This document shows, one piece after another, positions 14,525 through 21,404 of a stretch of DNA of 31,558 bases (position 1 is the first letter of the stretch; each line of letters begins with the position of its first letter). The position numbers were made by a program, and so were the translations under genes. Under the pieces are notes generated by a model. It did not search any database. It had not been told where the DNA came from and saw only the letters and a list, made by a program, of their open reading frames with translations. The stretch spans positions 1 through 31,558 of the forward strand of contig CAKTMF010000015.1 in the NCBI GenBank assembly GCA_934573855.1, given 5' to 3'. This DNA is from an uncultured Oscillospiraceae bacterium (GTDB taxonomy: Bacteria > Bacillota > Clostridia > Oscillospirales > Oscillospiraceae).

Positions 14525-14707
14525 ATGAGGCAAAAGCCAGACGCCGATATCTATAACTCGCCCGCAATGCAGGCCGCTCTGGGCATATACAGCCGACACG
14601 GAGCATTGGCCGCCGGCTGGGACGACGCGCCGGACGAAGACCGTCGAACGGGGCTGCTCCGCCAAAAAATGTCGGAGCGCAGAGAAAAAGGAGACGAGAA
14701 GAAATGA
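14525..14707 (+). CDS. 60-residue small protein, coupled to the MgtC-like gene
   Basis: I do not recognise this protein. It is hydrophilic, with no signal or membrane segment; it starts MRQKPDADIYNSPAMQAALGIY, has a Trp-Asp-Asp and acidic middle (GWDDAPDEDRR), and ends in a highly charged helix-like stretch RQKMSERREKGDEKK. It looks real because a strong AAGGAGGGACTGCA site sits at the right distance, a good promoter lies just upstream, and its TGA overlaps the next ATG (ATGA at 14704-14707), so translation of the MgtC-like protein is likely coupled to it. It could be a regulator or accessory of that membrane protein, or a leader peptide; this is inference. Confidence 0.75.
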   Translation: MRQKPDADIYNSPAMQAALGIYSRHGALAAGWDDAPDEDRRTGLLRQKMSERREKGDEKK

Positions 14708-15432
14708 CCCTATGCGAATATCTCAACAGTCAGTTCACGCTGGTGCAGAATCTGGATTTCCTGCTGCGTATACTGGCGGCATGCTTCTGCGGAGCGTGTA
14801 TCGGCTTTGAGCGCACAAAGCGCTTCAAGGAGGCGGGGATACGCACGCACATCATAGTCTGCTGCGCGGCCTCGCTGATAATGATAGTTTCCAAATACGG
14901 CTTTGCAGATCTCACGAACGCCGGCGGGGGAGTGTTCAACGGCACTCGCGGCGCGGACCCGGCGCGTATCGCGGCGCAGGTGGTCAGCGGAATAAGCTTC
15001 CTCGGCGCGGGGGTCATATTCAAAAACGGCAGCGCCGTCAAGGGACTCACTACCGCCGCCGGAATTTGGGCGACGGCGGGGATCGGCCTCGCGCTCGGCG
15101 CGGGGATGTATTTCCTCGGCTTCACGGTGACGGTGCTTATCGCGCTGTTCCAGATCACCATGCACCGCTTTACCGTGGGTGCGGATTCATTCACGATAAA
15201 CCGTTTCCGCTTCACGGCGGAGTACACGCCCGACCTGAAGCATGAGCTTGACGAGCAGCTCCGCCAGTGGGACGCGCAGATAATACGCAGCGAGCTGAGC
15301 CGCGACAGCGCCGGGAGGCTCTGCTGCGACCTGTCGCTGAAAATGCAGCGTGAGATATCGCTTGAGGATATAAACGGCTTTATGCAGCGCTGCGATCACA
15401 TCGTTTCGGCCGAGGGTTCGCCGGTCATTTGA
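14704..15432 (+). CDS. MgtC/SapB-family membrane protein
   Basis: A 242-residue membrane protein of the MgtC/SapB family. Hydrophobic segments lie near residues 18-36, 48-64, 88-107, 112-133 and 135-153, and the rest is a soluble C-terminal domain. Family motifs visible are IGFERTKRFKEAGIRTHI (33-50), RIAAQVVSGISFLGAGVIF (88-106) and VKGLTTAAGIWATAGIGLALGAGMY (112-136). In enteric pathogens MgtC helps survival at low magnesium by acting on the F-type ATP synthase; in clostridia the role is not settled. It overlaps the small gene by four bases and precedes a LysR gene. The SapB-like soluble tail (about 85 residues) resembles a small ACT-like domain but I cannot confirm that. Confidence 0.92.
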   Translation: MTLCEYLNSQFTLVQNLDFLLRILAACFCGACIGFERTKRFKEAGIRTHIIVCCAASLIMIVSKYGFADLTNAGGGVFNGTRGADPARIAAQVVSGISFLGAGVIFKNGSAVKGLTTAAGIWATAGIGLALGAGMYFLGFTVTVLIALFQITMHRFTVGADSFTINRFRFTAEYTPDLKHELDEQLRQWDAQIIRSELSRDSAGRLCCDLSLKMQREISLEDINGFMQRCDHIVSAEGSPVI

Positions 15433-15471
15433 GCGCGTATGTGCAAGACACGGAAGGGAGGGGACCGACCT

Positions 15472-16380
15472 GTGGGCTGCTCTGCGGTATTCGATCAGCG
15501 CTTTGAGGCGCTCCGGCTCGTCCGCGAGCTGAAAAGCTACTCTGCCGCGGCGGGAAAGCTGAGCCTGAGTCCCTCCGCCGTTGCGCAGCAGATACACTCG
15601 CTGGAGAAGGAACTTGACGCGGAGCTGTTCGTAAGGAGCGGCAACAGGCTCGTCCCGACGGAGGTCTGCGATATCGCGGCAGACTATGCCGACCAGGCGG
15701 CGTCACTCAGACAGCGCATGGAGCTGGACATCGACGCCTCCCGCCGCGAGGTGAACAGCGTCGTGATCGGCGTCTCGCCGAGTTTAGAGGACAGCGCGGT
15801 CTCCGAAATGCTTGCGCAGTACACGCGCCTGCACCCGAACGCGCAGCTCCGCATGGTCTCCGAGAACGGCCGCGCGCTCCTCGCGCTGCTGAGGGAGCGC
15901 ATGCTCGATCTCGCAATAGTTGATACGCCCTTTCCGAGCGACGAGTTCAACTCCCTGCTCATAGACACCGACTATCTGACCGCCGCCGTGCCGAACGAAA
16001 GTCCTCTCGCGGCGCTGGGCCATGTATCACTCGACCAGCTCAAAAAGGAAAGGCTGATACTTCGCCCGTCGGGGTCAGGAACAAGGACGCTTTTCGAGGC
16101 GAGCCTTAGAAAGCTGGGAATGAGCCTTGAACAGTTCAACGTCATGATGGAAGCGGACAGCATATCCACCATCAAGCGGCTCGTGGAGAGCAATTACGGT
16201 ATTTCCGTGCTGTCGGGGCGCGCGTGCGCCGCGGCGGTGAGCGAGGGGCGGTTCCGTGTGCTGCCGATATCGGACCTTAACATGGTGCGCAGGATACACA
16301 TCTGCTACAGAAAGGATTTCAGCAACATGGCCTTTCTCGGACAGCTGCAGGAGCTGTATTCGGGGGCAAGGACGCTCTGA
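15472..16380 (+). CDS. LysR-family transcriptional regulator (second paralogue), GTG start
   Basis: A LysR-type regulator of 302 residues if the GTG at 15472 is used. I prefer it because GGAAGGGAGGGG lies 7-8 bases upstream; an ATG at 15439 in the same frame would add 11 residues (MCKTRKGGDRP) that have no place in the family and has no good binding site. The winged helix-turn-helix is RLVRELKSYSAAAGKLSLSPSAVAQQIHSLEKELDAELF. The effector domain aligns without gaps with that of the LysR at 13508-14407, sharing LKKER-ILR, FNV--E-D, TIK-L and G-S-L positions. It is the third gene in the MgtC unit, 39 bases after it. Confidence 0.92.
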   Translation: MGCSAVFDQRFEALRLVRELKSYSAAAGKLSLSPSAVAQQIHSLEKELDAELFVRSGNRLVPTEVCDIAADYADQAASLRQRMELDIDASRREVNSVVIGVSPSLEDSAVSEMLAQYTRLHPNAQLRMVSENGRALLALLRERMLDLAIVDTPFPSDEFNSLLIDTDYLTAAVPNESPLAALGHVSLDQLKKERLILRPSGSGTRTLFEASLRKLGMSLEQFNVMMEADSISTIKRLVESNYGISVLSGRACAAAVSEGRFRVLPISDLNMVRRIHICYRKDFSNMAFLGQLQELYSGARTL

Positions 16381-16392
16381 AATAAGAGTATT

Positions 16393-16428
16393 GCGGAGCG
16401 CCGGGGATAAGCTGCCCCGGCGCTCCGC
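16393..16428 (+). terminator. GC-rich hairpin after the second LysR gene
   Basis: Perfect 14-bp stem GCGGAGCGCCGGGG/CCCCGGCGCTCCGC with an 8-base loop, beginning 13 bases after the LysR stop. There is no T run after it, so it may be a terminator that does not depend on one, or a 3' stabilising structure. Confidence 0.6.
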
Positions 16429-16527
16429 AGTGGATCCAATATAAGACGAATTGCTGACCGGTCAAAAGATCGCTGCGAAGGGGAAAAAGACACGAAAAAG
16501 CCGTGAATGACGAGAAATTAATACGTC

Positions 16528-16573
16528 CACCTCATCCACCGCAAAGCGGTCCCTCTTCCCCTCAAAGGGGAAG
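16528..16573 (-). repeat. Two-hairpin dispersed repeat, copy 2
   Basis: On the minus strand this reads hairpin CTTCCCC/GGGGAAG (16573-16555), then hairpin ACCGC/GCGGT (16550-16538), then GGATGAGGTG (16537-16528). The order, spacing and tail match copy 1 at 4509-4560, in opposite orientation. No transposase or target duplication is evident. Confidence 0.72.
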
Positions 16574-16680
16574 GCTCACCTGCCGTCTGCACGTTTCGCT
16601 TGCCGCGTTCCTGTCCTACTGTAGGAAGCGTGGACGGCCGCCAGCCGTCCGTTCTTTCATTCTTTGGTATACACAAAAAC

Positions 16681-16709
16681 TCGCCCCGGTGCGGAAAGCA
16701 CCGGGGCGA
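16681..16709 (-). terminator. Terminator of the LysM gene
   Basis: On the minus strand, TCGCCCCGGTGC pairs with GCACCGGGGCGA around a five-base TTTCC loop, followed by AGTTTTTGTG. It begins 35 bases after the stop codon of the large LysM gene. Confidence 0.88.
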
Positions 16710-16743
16710 TGGCTATTTAACTGTGTTTCAGCGGACTGTCCAA

Positions 16744-19629
16744 TCACTTGGCGTAGGTCACGGTGATGGTGATGGAGTAATCGAACATTGCGAAGCTCAG
16801 AGGCTTATCCTTGGAGCTGTACAGGACTGCGCCGTCGCTGTCTCTGGTGACGACCATTTCATAGACCCAATCCTTGTCGTAGTAGAGAGGCTCTGCCACG
16901 ATCCATGCGCCGGGAGTGACGTTGAGGTGCATGTCGTCGATTTTGGTGAAGTACGCGGACTCGATGGTGATGTGGCTCGCGTCGAAGTTGCCGGTGTAAT
17001 TCTCCTTGAGGGTCAGGGTATTGGCGCTGGTCTCCATGATGATCTCGACGTCAAAGTCAGGCATGGTGAAGCTGAACTCGCCGTTGCTCTTGCGGGCGAC
17101 TATCACGGTGCCGTCGCCGGCCTTGATGACCTTGGTGGTGTAGGTCCAGCCTGCCGCGGGGGCGGGGACGACTCTGACCACAGCGCCGGGTACCGCACTG
17201 CTGACGGGGCTGCCGTCGACGGTGATGTTGGAGGCGGGCAGGTCGCTGCCGCAGCTGTTGGTGATGGAGAAGCTGGCTGAGCTGTACTTGACGTAGATGA
17301 CTACGTCCGCCTTGCGCATGGTGAAGAAGGTGACGTTGGTGCTGGTATCAAGGTTGCCCATCAGGGAGACCTTCTGCTCCTCGCCGTTCTCCATGTAGGT
17401 GAAGTAGGCATCGGAGACGCTGTAGTTCGCGTTGGGCTTGATCTCAACATAGACGGTGGAGTCGCCCTTGGCCTCGGTGATGGTCTTGCCGTTCTGGGTC
17501 GCTCTGAAGGAGCCGTTGGCGGACTGCACGGTGTCGACGGTGTAGTTGCCGGCGATAAACTCAAGCTCTATCTGGACGTTCGCGGCAGGCATGATGAACT
17601 GCGTGGAGTCGGCGGTGTAGCCCTTGAGGGTCCTGCCGGTGCTGACGTCGATGACGTTGACGGAGTCAAGCCTGTAATTGTCTGCGGGCTTGGGGTTGAT
17701 CTCGACAAGAGCGCCTGCGGAGGCCTTGACGACCTTGGAGCCGTTGACGAGGGCTTCTGCAGTGCAGGTGCTGGGAGTGCTGACGAAGGTAATGCTGTAT
17801 GCCGCGTCCTTTTCAAAGGTCACTTCGACGGTGGTCTTGGCGGCGGTCATCTTGAAGGAGAGGCTCTCGGTGATGTCCTTTGCGGAGCCGCCCTTCGGGG
17901 TGACGGTGACTTTCTTGAGGTGGTAGCCGTCCTTGGCGGTGGGAACGACGGTGACGACCGCGCCCTCATTCGCGCTGGAGGCATTCTTGCCGCCCACCTG
18001 CAGGGAAGCGGAGCCGCCCTCGGAGGCGTTCACGGTCAGACCGTAGGCAGCCTTGTCCTTGAAGGTGACGCTCACGGCGACGTCGCACTCGGGCATCTTG
18101 AAGCTGGTGGTCTTGGTGAGCTTGTAGGTCTGCTTGTTGTCGTCGCGCCAGTAGGAGACGGTGTCGATCTCCTTGCCGCTGCCGGCGGTGGCGACGACAG
18201 TGACGGTGTCGCCGGGACGAACGACGTCGACCGCAACGCCGTTGACGGTGGTCTCAAAGTAGCCCTTGCCGGTGTCGTGTCTGATGTAGTAGCTCTTGGT
18301 GCTGCTCTTCTCGAAGTACACGTCGACGGTGACATCATTGTCGGGCATGACGAAGGTGCCGTTGGTGGTGGGTATCTGCGCGCCGGTCTTGTTGTTGGTG
18401 ACGATGAAGGACTTGGCGTAGTAGCCCTTGGAGGACTGGGTCTTTATACCGACGGTCTGACCCTTGGCCGCCCAGAACTTGAGCACACCGTTGATGGTGC
18501 TGCCGGCCTCGCCGTTGCCGTTATTGTTGAAGTATATCCTGTGTTCGTTGGTGAAGTTCACCTTGACGTTCACCTGGCAGGCGGGCATGACGAAGGAGTT
18601 GTCCTTTGCCACGGCGACGCTCGCGCCGTTGGAGGTCTTGGTAACGACTATGCTCTCCACGGAGCAGCCGCTGTTGGCCTTGGCAACGACAGTGACGACC
18701 TCGCCGGCTGCGGCCTTGGTAACAGCCTTGCCGCCGACCTGGCAGCTGAAGCTGCCGTTGGAAGCGGTCTGGGCGTTGATGGCGTAGGTGGTGCCGGTGG
18801 TGCTGCCGTTATTGTTGTTATTATTGTTATTGCTGTTATTGCTGGAGCTGCTGCCGTTATTATTGGAGCCGGTGCCGCCGGAGACGGTCGCAGGAACGGC
18901 TATGTACAGGACCTGACCGGCCTGGATACGGCCGAGGTCGGTCTTGTTGTTGAGCTTCTTGAGCATGTCGGCATTGGAGTTGTAGTCCATCTTGTAGGAC
19001 TTCATAATGCCGCTGACGGTCTCGCCGGAGGCTATCTTGTGGCCCATGACCTTGTACGCGCCGCTGGTGCTGGTGGGCGCGGTGGAGGAGGGCAGAAGAA
19101 GAGTCTTGCCGGCGGCAATGCCGGAGTAGTTCTTCAGGCCGTTGATCGCCTTGATCTGCTCGGAGTAGGTGTTGAAGCTTATGCCCATGCTGCGGCACAC
19201 ATTGTATACGGTGTCGCCGGGCTGCATTTTATAGGGGATAAGGTAGTAGGCAACAAAGTCGCCGGCGGGGATGGTAACACCGGAGGCGGAGCCTGTGGAG
19301 GTGCTGCTGCCGCTCGTCGAGCTGCCGGAGCTGCCGGTATCCTTGTTCACGTCGGCGTAGCTCACGCCGGGCTTGGGCAGGTAGATGACCGTGCCGGGAG
19401 CGATGGCGGAGTAGCTCCTGATCGCGTTGACGGCAGTGATCAGATCGTAGTTGGCGTAGAAATCTATGCCCTTGCTTCTGCACACTGTGTACACATTGTC
19501 GCCGCTCTTCATGGTGTAGGCGATCATGTTGGACTTGTCATAATCTGCGGACGCGCTTACGGTGAGGCAGGTGAACATACCCGCGACCATAAGGACGGTA
19601 AGCAGCAGACTGATGATCCGTTTCTTCAT
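16744..19629 (-). CDS. Secreted LysM protein with eight beta-type repeats
   Basis: A 961-residue exported protein, not assignable to a named gene. Residues 1-28 form a signal peptide ending ASA. Three LysM peptidoglycan-binding domains follow (about 36-86, 127-181 and 191-246); the first two share an unusual V-Y-x-V-C-R-S-x-G-I motif with a Cys. A Ser/Gly/Thr linker (98-118) and an Asn-rich linker (255-274, almost pure N) separate parts. From 282 to the end I count eight repeats of about 75-90 residues, each ending F-x-M-P-x-x-x-V-x-V-x-F or a variant, resembling the divergent InlB B-repeat. No catalytic domain or sorting signal is seen, so it probably binds the wall by LysM and presents a rod of repeats. 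GGAGGGACACCAAT precedes the ATG. It is monocistronic, with its own promoter. Confidence 0.92.
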   Translation of the reverse strand: MKKRIISLLLTVLMVAGMFTCLTVSASADYDKSNMIAYTMKSGDNVYTVCRSKGIDFYANYDLITAVNAIRSYSAIAPGTVIYLPKPGVSYADVNKDTGSSGSSTSGSSTSTGSASGVTIPAGDFVAYYLIPYKMQPGDTVYNVCRSMGISFNTYSEQIKAINGLKNYSGIAAGKTLLLPSSTAPTSTSGAYKVMGHKIASGETVSGIMKSYKMDYNSNADMLKKLNNKTDLGRIQAGQVLYIAVPATVSGGTGSNNNGSSSSNNSNNNNNNNNGSTTGTTYAINAQTASNGSFSCQVGGKAVTKAAAGEVVTVVAKANSGCSVESIVVTKTSNGASVAVAKDNSFVMPACQVNVKVNFTNEHRIYFNNNGNGEAGSTINGVLKFWAAKGQTVGIKTQSSKGYYAKSFIVTNNKTGAQIPTTNGTFVMPDNDVTVDVYFEKSSTKSYYIRHDTGKGYFETTVNGVAVDVVRPGDTVTVVATAGSGKEIDTVSYWRDDNKQTYKLTKTTSFKMPECDVAVSVTFKDKAAYGLTVNASEGGSASLQVGGKNASSANEGAVVTVVPTAKDGYHLKKVTVTPKGGSAKDITESLSFKMTAAKTTVEVTFEKDAAYSITFVSTPSTCTAEALVNGSKVVKASAGALVEINPKPADNYRLDSVNVIDVSTGRTLKGYTADSTQFIMPAANVQIELEFIAGNYTVDTVQSANGSFRATQNGKTITEAKGDSTVYVEIKPNANYSVSDAYFTYMENGEEQKVSLMGNLDTSTNVTFFTMRKADVVIYVKYSSASFSITNSCGSDLPASNITVDGSPVSSAVPGAVVRVVPAPAAGWTYTTKVIKAGDGTVIVARKSNGEFSFTMPDFDVEIIMETSANTLTLKENYTGNFDASHITIESAYFTKIDDMHLNVTPGAWIVAEPLYYDKDWVYEMVVTRDSDGAVLYSSKDKPLSFAMFDYSITITVTYAK

Positions 19630-19902
19630 ATTGGTGTCCCTCCTGAATAGGTCCCCAGACTTGCTGAAGGACCAAGATTCTTACACATGACTGTTTACTG
19701 TTCCCTGAAGTCCTTGATATTTCAAGCGCTTCAGGCGATTCTCAGGGCCCTGTCGACGCAGGGAAAACGGTGTTTTGTAACCCATCTGTATCATTCGGTT
19801 ACAATATTACGACAAATTGAAACAAATTGCAAGACCCTTTTTTCTAAAATAACTGATTTTTTACGAAAATTATGTAAATTTGTGTAAAGCACACAAATTT
19901 TG
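19630..19902 (-). promoter_or_regulatory. Promoter, dyad and leader of the LysM gene
   Basis: On the minus strand TTGCAA (19832-19827), 17 bases, then TAATAT (19809-19804) form a promoter, with transcription starting near 19797 and a leader of about 168 bases. A dyad TTGTAACC-N14-GGTTACAA (19775-19804) touches the -10 and covers the start point. Within the leader is a strong hairpin at 19704-19735: CCTGAAG/CTTCAGG outside, CTTGA/TCAAG inside, around a four-base loop. I could not match the leader to a known riboswitch. Confidence 0.6.
19876..19900 (-). terminator. AT-rich palindrome after the phosphodiesterase gene
   Basis: AAATTTGTGT and ACACAAATTT are exact 10-base arms around AAAGC, starting three bases after the phosphodiesterase stop on the minus strand. 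Downstream is T/A-rich but without a clean T run. A weak terminator is likely; a regulatory site is possible. Confidence 0.55.
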
Positions 19903-20373
19903 CTACAGGTTTTTTATGTCAACTGCAAAGCCGCCGTTTTCCGCCACGTCTATGGTCGCCCAGGTGAGCCTGCGGCCCATGCCGGCGGTGCCGGGGTTGA
20001 GTACCGTCAGGCCGCCCATTTCCTCATAGAGCGCCTCGTGCGTGTGGCCGAAGGCGGCGATCTTCGCGCCCGCCTCCATCGCGGCGTAGACGAGGCGCGT
20101 GCAGTCACCGTAGCGCACGTTGTAGAGGTGTCCGTGGGTGATGAACACCTTGACAGGACCCATCGGCACGACGTCGGTATCGGGCGCGTCGGAGCCGATA
20201 TCGCAGTTGCCCCTGACGGAGTACATGGGTATCTCGGGAAATTCTTCGTGAATGGTCTGCGCGTCGCGGGCATAGTCGCCGAGATGGATGATGAGATCCG
20301 GGCGGCAGCGTCGCACCGCCTCGACGGCCAGCGCCGTGCAGGAGTGAGTGTCCGAAAAAACCGCTGCTTTCAT
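19903..20373 (-). CDS. YfcE/MJ0936-type metallophosphoesterase
   Basis: A 156-residue calcineurin-like phosphodiesterase of the YfcE/MJ0936/VPS29-like family. All metal-binding motifs are visible: D8 and H10 (FSDTHS), D33 (LGDY), N56 (GNCD), H80 and H82 (ITHGH) and H110 with H112 (GHTH). Proteins of this family hydrolyse phosphodiester model substrates; the natural substrate is not known. In many clostridia it follows the XTP/dITP pyrophosphatase gene, but here it stands alone. It diverges from the small gene at 20455. The binding site before the ATG, GAAAGTGAGACAAAAGC, is weak. Confidence 0.9.
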   Translation of the reverse strand: MKAAVFSDTHSCTALAVEAVRRCRPDLIIHLGDYARDAQTIHEEFPEIPMYSVRGNCDIGSDAPDTDVVPMGPVKVFITHGHLYNVRYGDCTRLVYAAMEAGAKIAAFGHTHEALYEEMGGLTVLNPGTAGMGRRLTWATIDVAENGGFAVDIKNL

Positions 20374-20425
20374 GCTTTTGTCTCACTTTCTGTGTTGATG
20401 TGAAATCATCCGGCGTTGGGATGAA

Positions 20426-20431
20426 TATAAT
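20426..20431 (+). promoter_or_regulatory. Possible -10 element for the three-gene unit
   Basis: TATAAT lies 24 bases before the ATG at 20455. No good -35 hexamer is at the right distance, so the site may need an activator or another sigma factor, or may be chance. Confidence 0.35.
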
Positions 20432-20454
20432 GTAACGGACGGGAGTGTGGTATC

Positions 20455-20694
20455 ATGAAAAGCTTTGAAGAGCTGGGCCGCGAGCTTGAGCGCCGCGGCA
20501 AAACAGAGGATATAAAGCGCATTGCCGAGTCCGAGGACGGGCAGAGGCTCGGCCGGATGGTGGACGCGAGCGATGTGGAGCGCGCCGCCAGAGCCGGCGA
20601 CAGCGCGGCGCTGCAGGAAATGCTGCGCCGTGTACTCAGCACGGACGAGGGCAGACGGCTCGCGGAGAACGTGCGTAAAATGATGAAGGATTAA
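20455..20694 (+). CDS. 79-residue protein of unknown function
   Basis: I do not recognise this protein. It is predicted mostly alpha-helical and highly charged (E, R, K, D), starting MKSFEELGRELERRGKTEDIKRIAES and ending RRLAENVRKMMKD, with no membrane segment or Cys. It is likely real: GACGGGAGTGTGGTATC gives a binding site, codon use matches its neighbours, and it is followed after 12 bases by another small helical protein on the same strand. It shares with the next gene the pattern of helices carrying D-x-x-x-M-x-x-L type repeats, so the two may interact. Confidence 0.75.
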   Translation: MKSFEELGRELERRGKTEDIKRIAESEDGQRLGRMVDASDVERAARAGDSAALQEMLRRVLSTDEGRRLAENVRKMMKD

Positions 20695-20706
20695 GGGAGT
20701 GAGGCC

Positions 20707-21048
20707 ATGAGCGAATTTGAAGACAGGATAAACAGCATTCTCGGCGACCCCGCCCAGATGGAGAAGATAACTCAGATGGCAAAATCGCTCATGGGCGGTG
20801 AGAATGCTCCGCAGGAGAATACCGACGTCCCCCTGCCCGGCCTTGACGCGGAAATGCTGGGGCGGCTGAGTCGTCTGATGAGCGACGGGAGCGCACAGAA
20901 CAGTGAGCAGCGCGCGCTCCTTGAGGCGATGCGTCCCTATCTGAGTGAAAAGCGGCGGCACAAAATGGACAAAGCCCTTCAGCTTGCCCGCTTTGCCCGT
21001 ATCGCGCGCATCGCCATGAAGGAAATGGGGGATGACGGGGATGGTTAA
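20707..21048 (+). CDS. 113-residue helical protein of unknown function
   Basis: Unrecognised. The N-terminal half reads MSEFEDRINSILGDPAQMEKITQMAKSLMGG, a helix-turn pattern often seen in small clostridial proteins of unknown role that start with ILGDPAQMEKI. A linker rich in E, N, P and D follows, then LDAEMLGRLSRLMSDGS and a basic C-terminal helix (RRHKMDKALQLARFARIARIAMKEMG). A GGGAGTGAGGCC site precedes the ATG. It overlaps the next gene by 17 bases. Confidence 0.78.
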   Translation: MSEFEDRINSILGDPAQMEKITQMAKSLMGGENAPQENTDVPLPGLDAEMLGRLSRLMSDGSAQNSEQRALLEAMRPYLSEKRRHKMDKALQLARFARIARIAMKEMGDDGDG

Positions 21049-21340
21049 CCGCTGGCAGGGGAACACCGGGAAGCATGTTCGGATCGAAGAACCCATCCGT
21101 CCGGACTCCGGTGCTCTCCGTCCGCCCCAGACGCACGCGCCCAATGCTCCGCCCGTGCCGCGCCAGCCGCCTCCGGCGCCCTTCCAGCCGGTAAGACGCG
21201 TCCTCTCGGAGCTGCTGCCGGCGGAGCTGACGGATATAGAGACGGACGATGTGATATTGCTTCTTATCTTATATCTCATGTACCGCGAGAGCGGCGACAG
21301 TGAGCTGCTGATAATAATGGGGGCAATGTTTCTCCTATAG
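21032..21340 (+). CDS. 102-residue protein with a C-terminal hydrophobic hairpin
   Basis: Unrecognised. The first 60 residues are Pro-rich and disordered (PPVPRQPPPAPFQP), followed by LSELLPAELTDIETDDVILLLILYLMYRESGDSELLIIMGAMFLL: an acidic patch and two hydrophobic segments separated by RESGDSE. The tail resembles short clostridial membrane proteins found in sporulating species, but I cannot name the family. The ATG at 21032 has AAGGA eight bases upstream; an ATG at 21041 is an alternative. It overlaps the upstream gene, so the three genes at 20455-21340 form one unit. Confidence 0.75.
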   Translation: MTGMVNRWQGNTGKHVRIEEPIRPDSGALRPPQTHAPNAPPVPRQPPPAPFQPVRRVLSELLPAELTDIETDDVILLLILYLMYRESGDSELLIIMGAMFLL

Positions 21341-21342
21341 GA

Positions 21343-21390
21343 ACAAACCGGGCCCTGTGCAAATATTATAATGCACATTGCCCGGTTTGT
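21343..21390. terminator. Bidirectional terminator between convergent units
   Basis: ACAAACCGGGC (21343-21353) pairs exactly with GCCCGGTTTGT (21380-21390); inside, GTGCA pairs with TGCAC. It lies just after the stop at 21340 on the plus strand and 15 bases after the TagO-like stop on the minus strand. T-rich sequence follows on the plus side, less on the minus side. Confidence 0.82.
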
Positions 21391-21404
21391 GTTATTAACA
21401 TTAC

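Larger units (their letters stand above)
16381..16743. other. Non-coding stretch between convergent genes
   Basis: These 363 bases contain a GC hairpin (16393-16428), the second copy of the two-hairpin repeat (16528-16573), a hairpin GGACGGC/GCCGTCC (16632-16650) followed by a T-rich run that could end transcripts coming from the left, and the terminator of the LysM gene (16681-16709). I see no credible gene. Confidence 0.8.

Noticed and set aside
18783..18850. CRISPR-like or microsatellite repeat
   Set aside because: The TTATTG-type runs simply encode the Asn-rich linker of the LysM protein, with mixed codons. No CRISPR array is present in the window.
17920..19650. Gly/Val/Asp-rich frame of 576 codons on the plus strand
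   Set aside because: It is the antisense of the LysM protein. The low-complexity composition mirrors the repeat-coding codons.
19630..19800. Known riboswitch in the LysM leader (c-di-AMP or c-di-GMP class)
   Set aside because: I compared it with remembered core motifs and found none. Only a plain hairpin is supported.
19687..19887. 66-codon frame on the plus strand
   Set aside because: It covers the promoter and leader of the LysM gene, lacks a binding site and has no resemblance to a protein.
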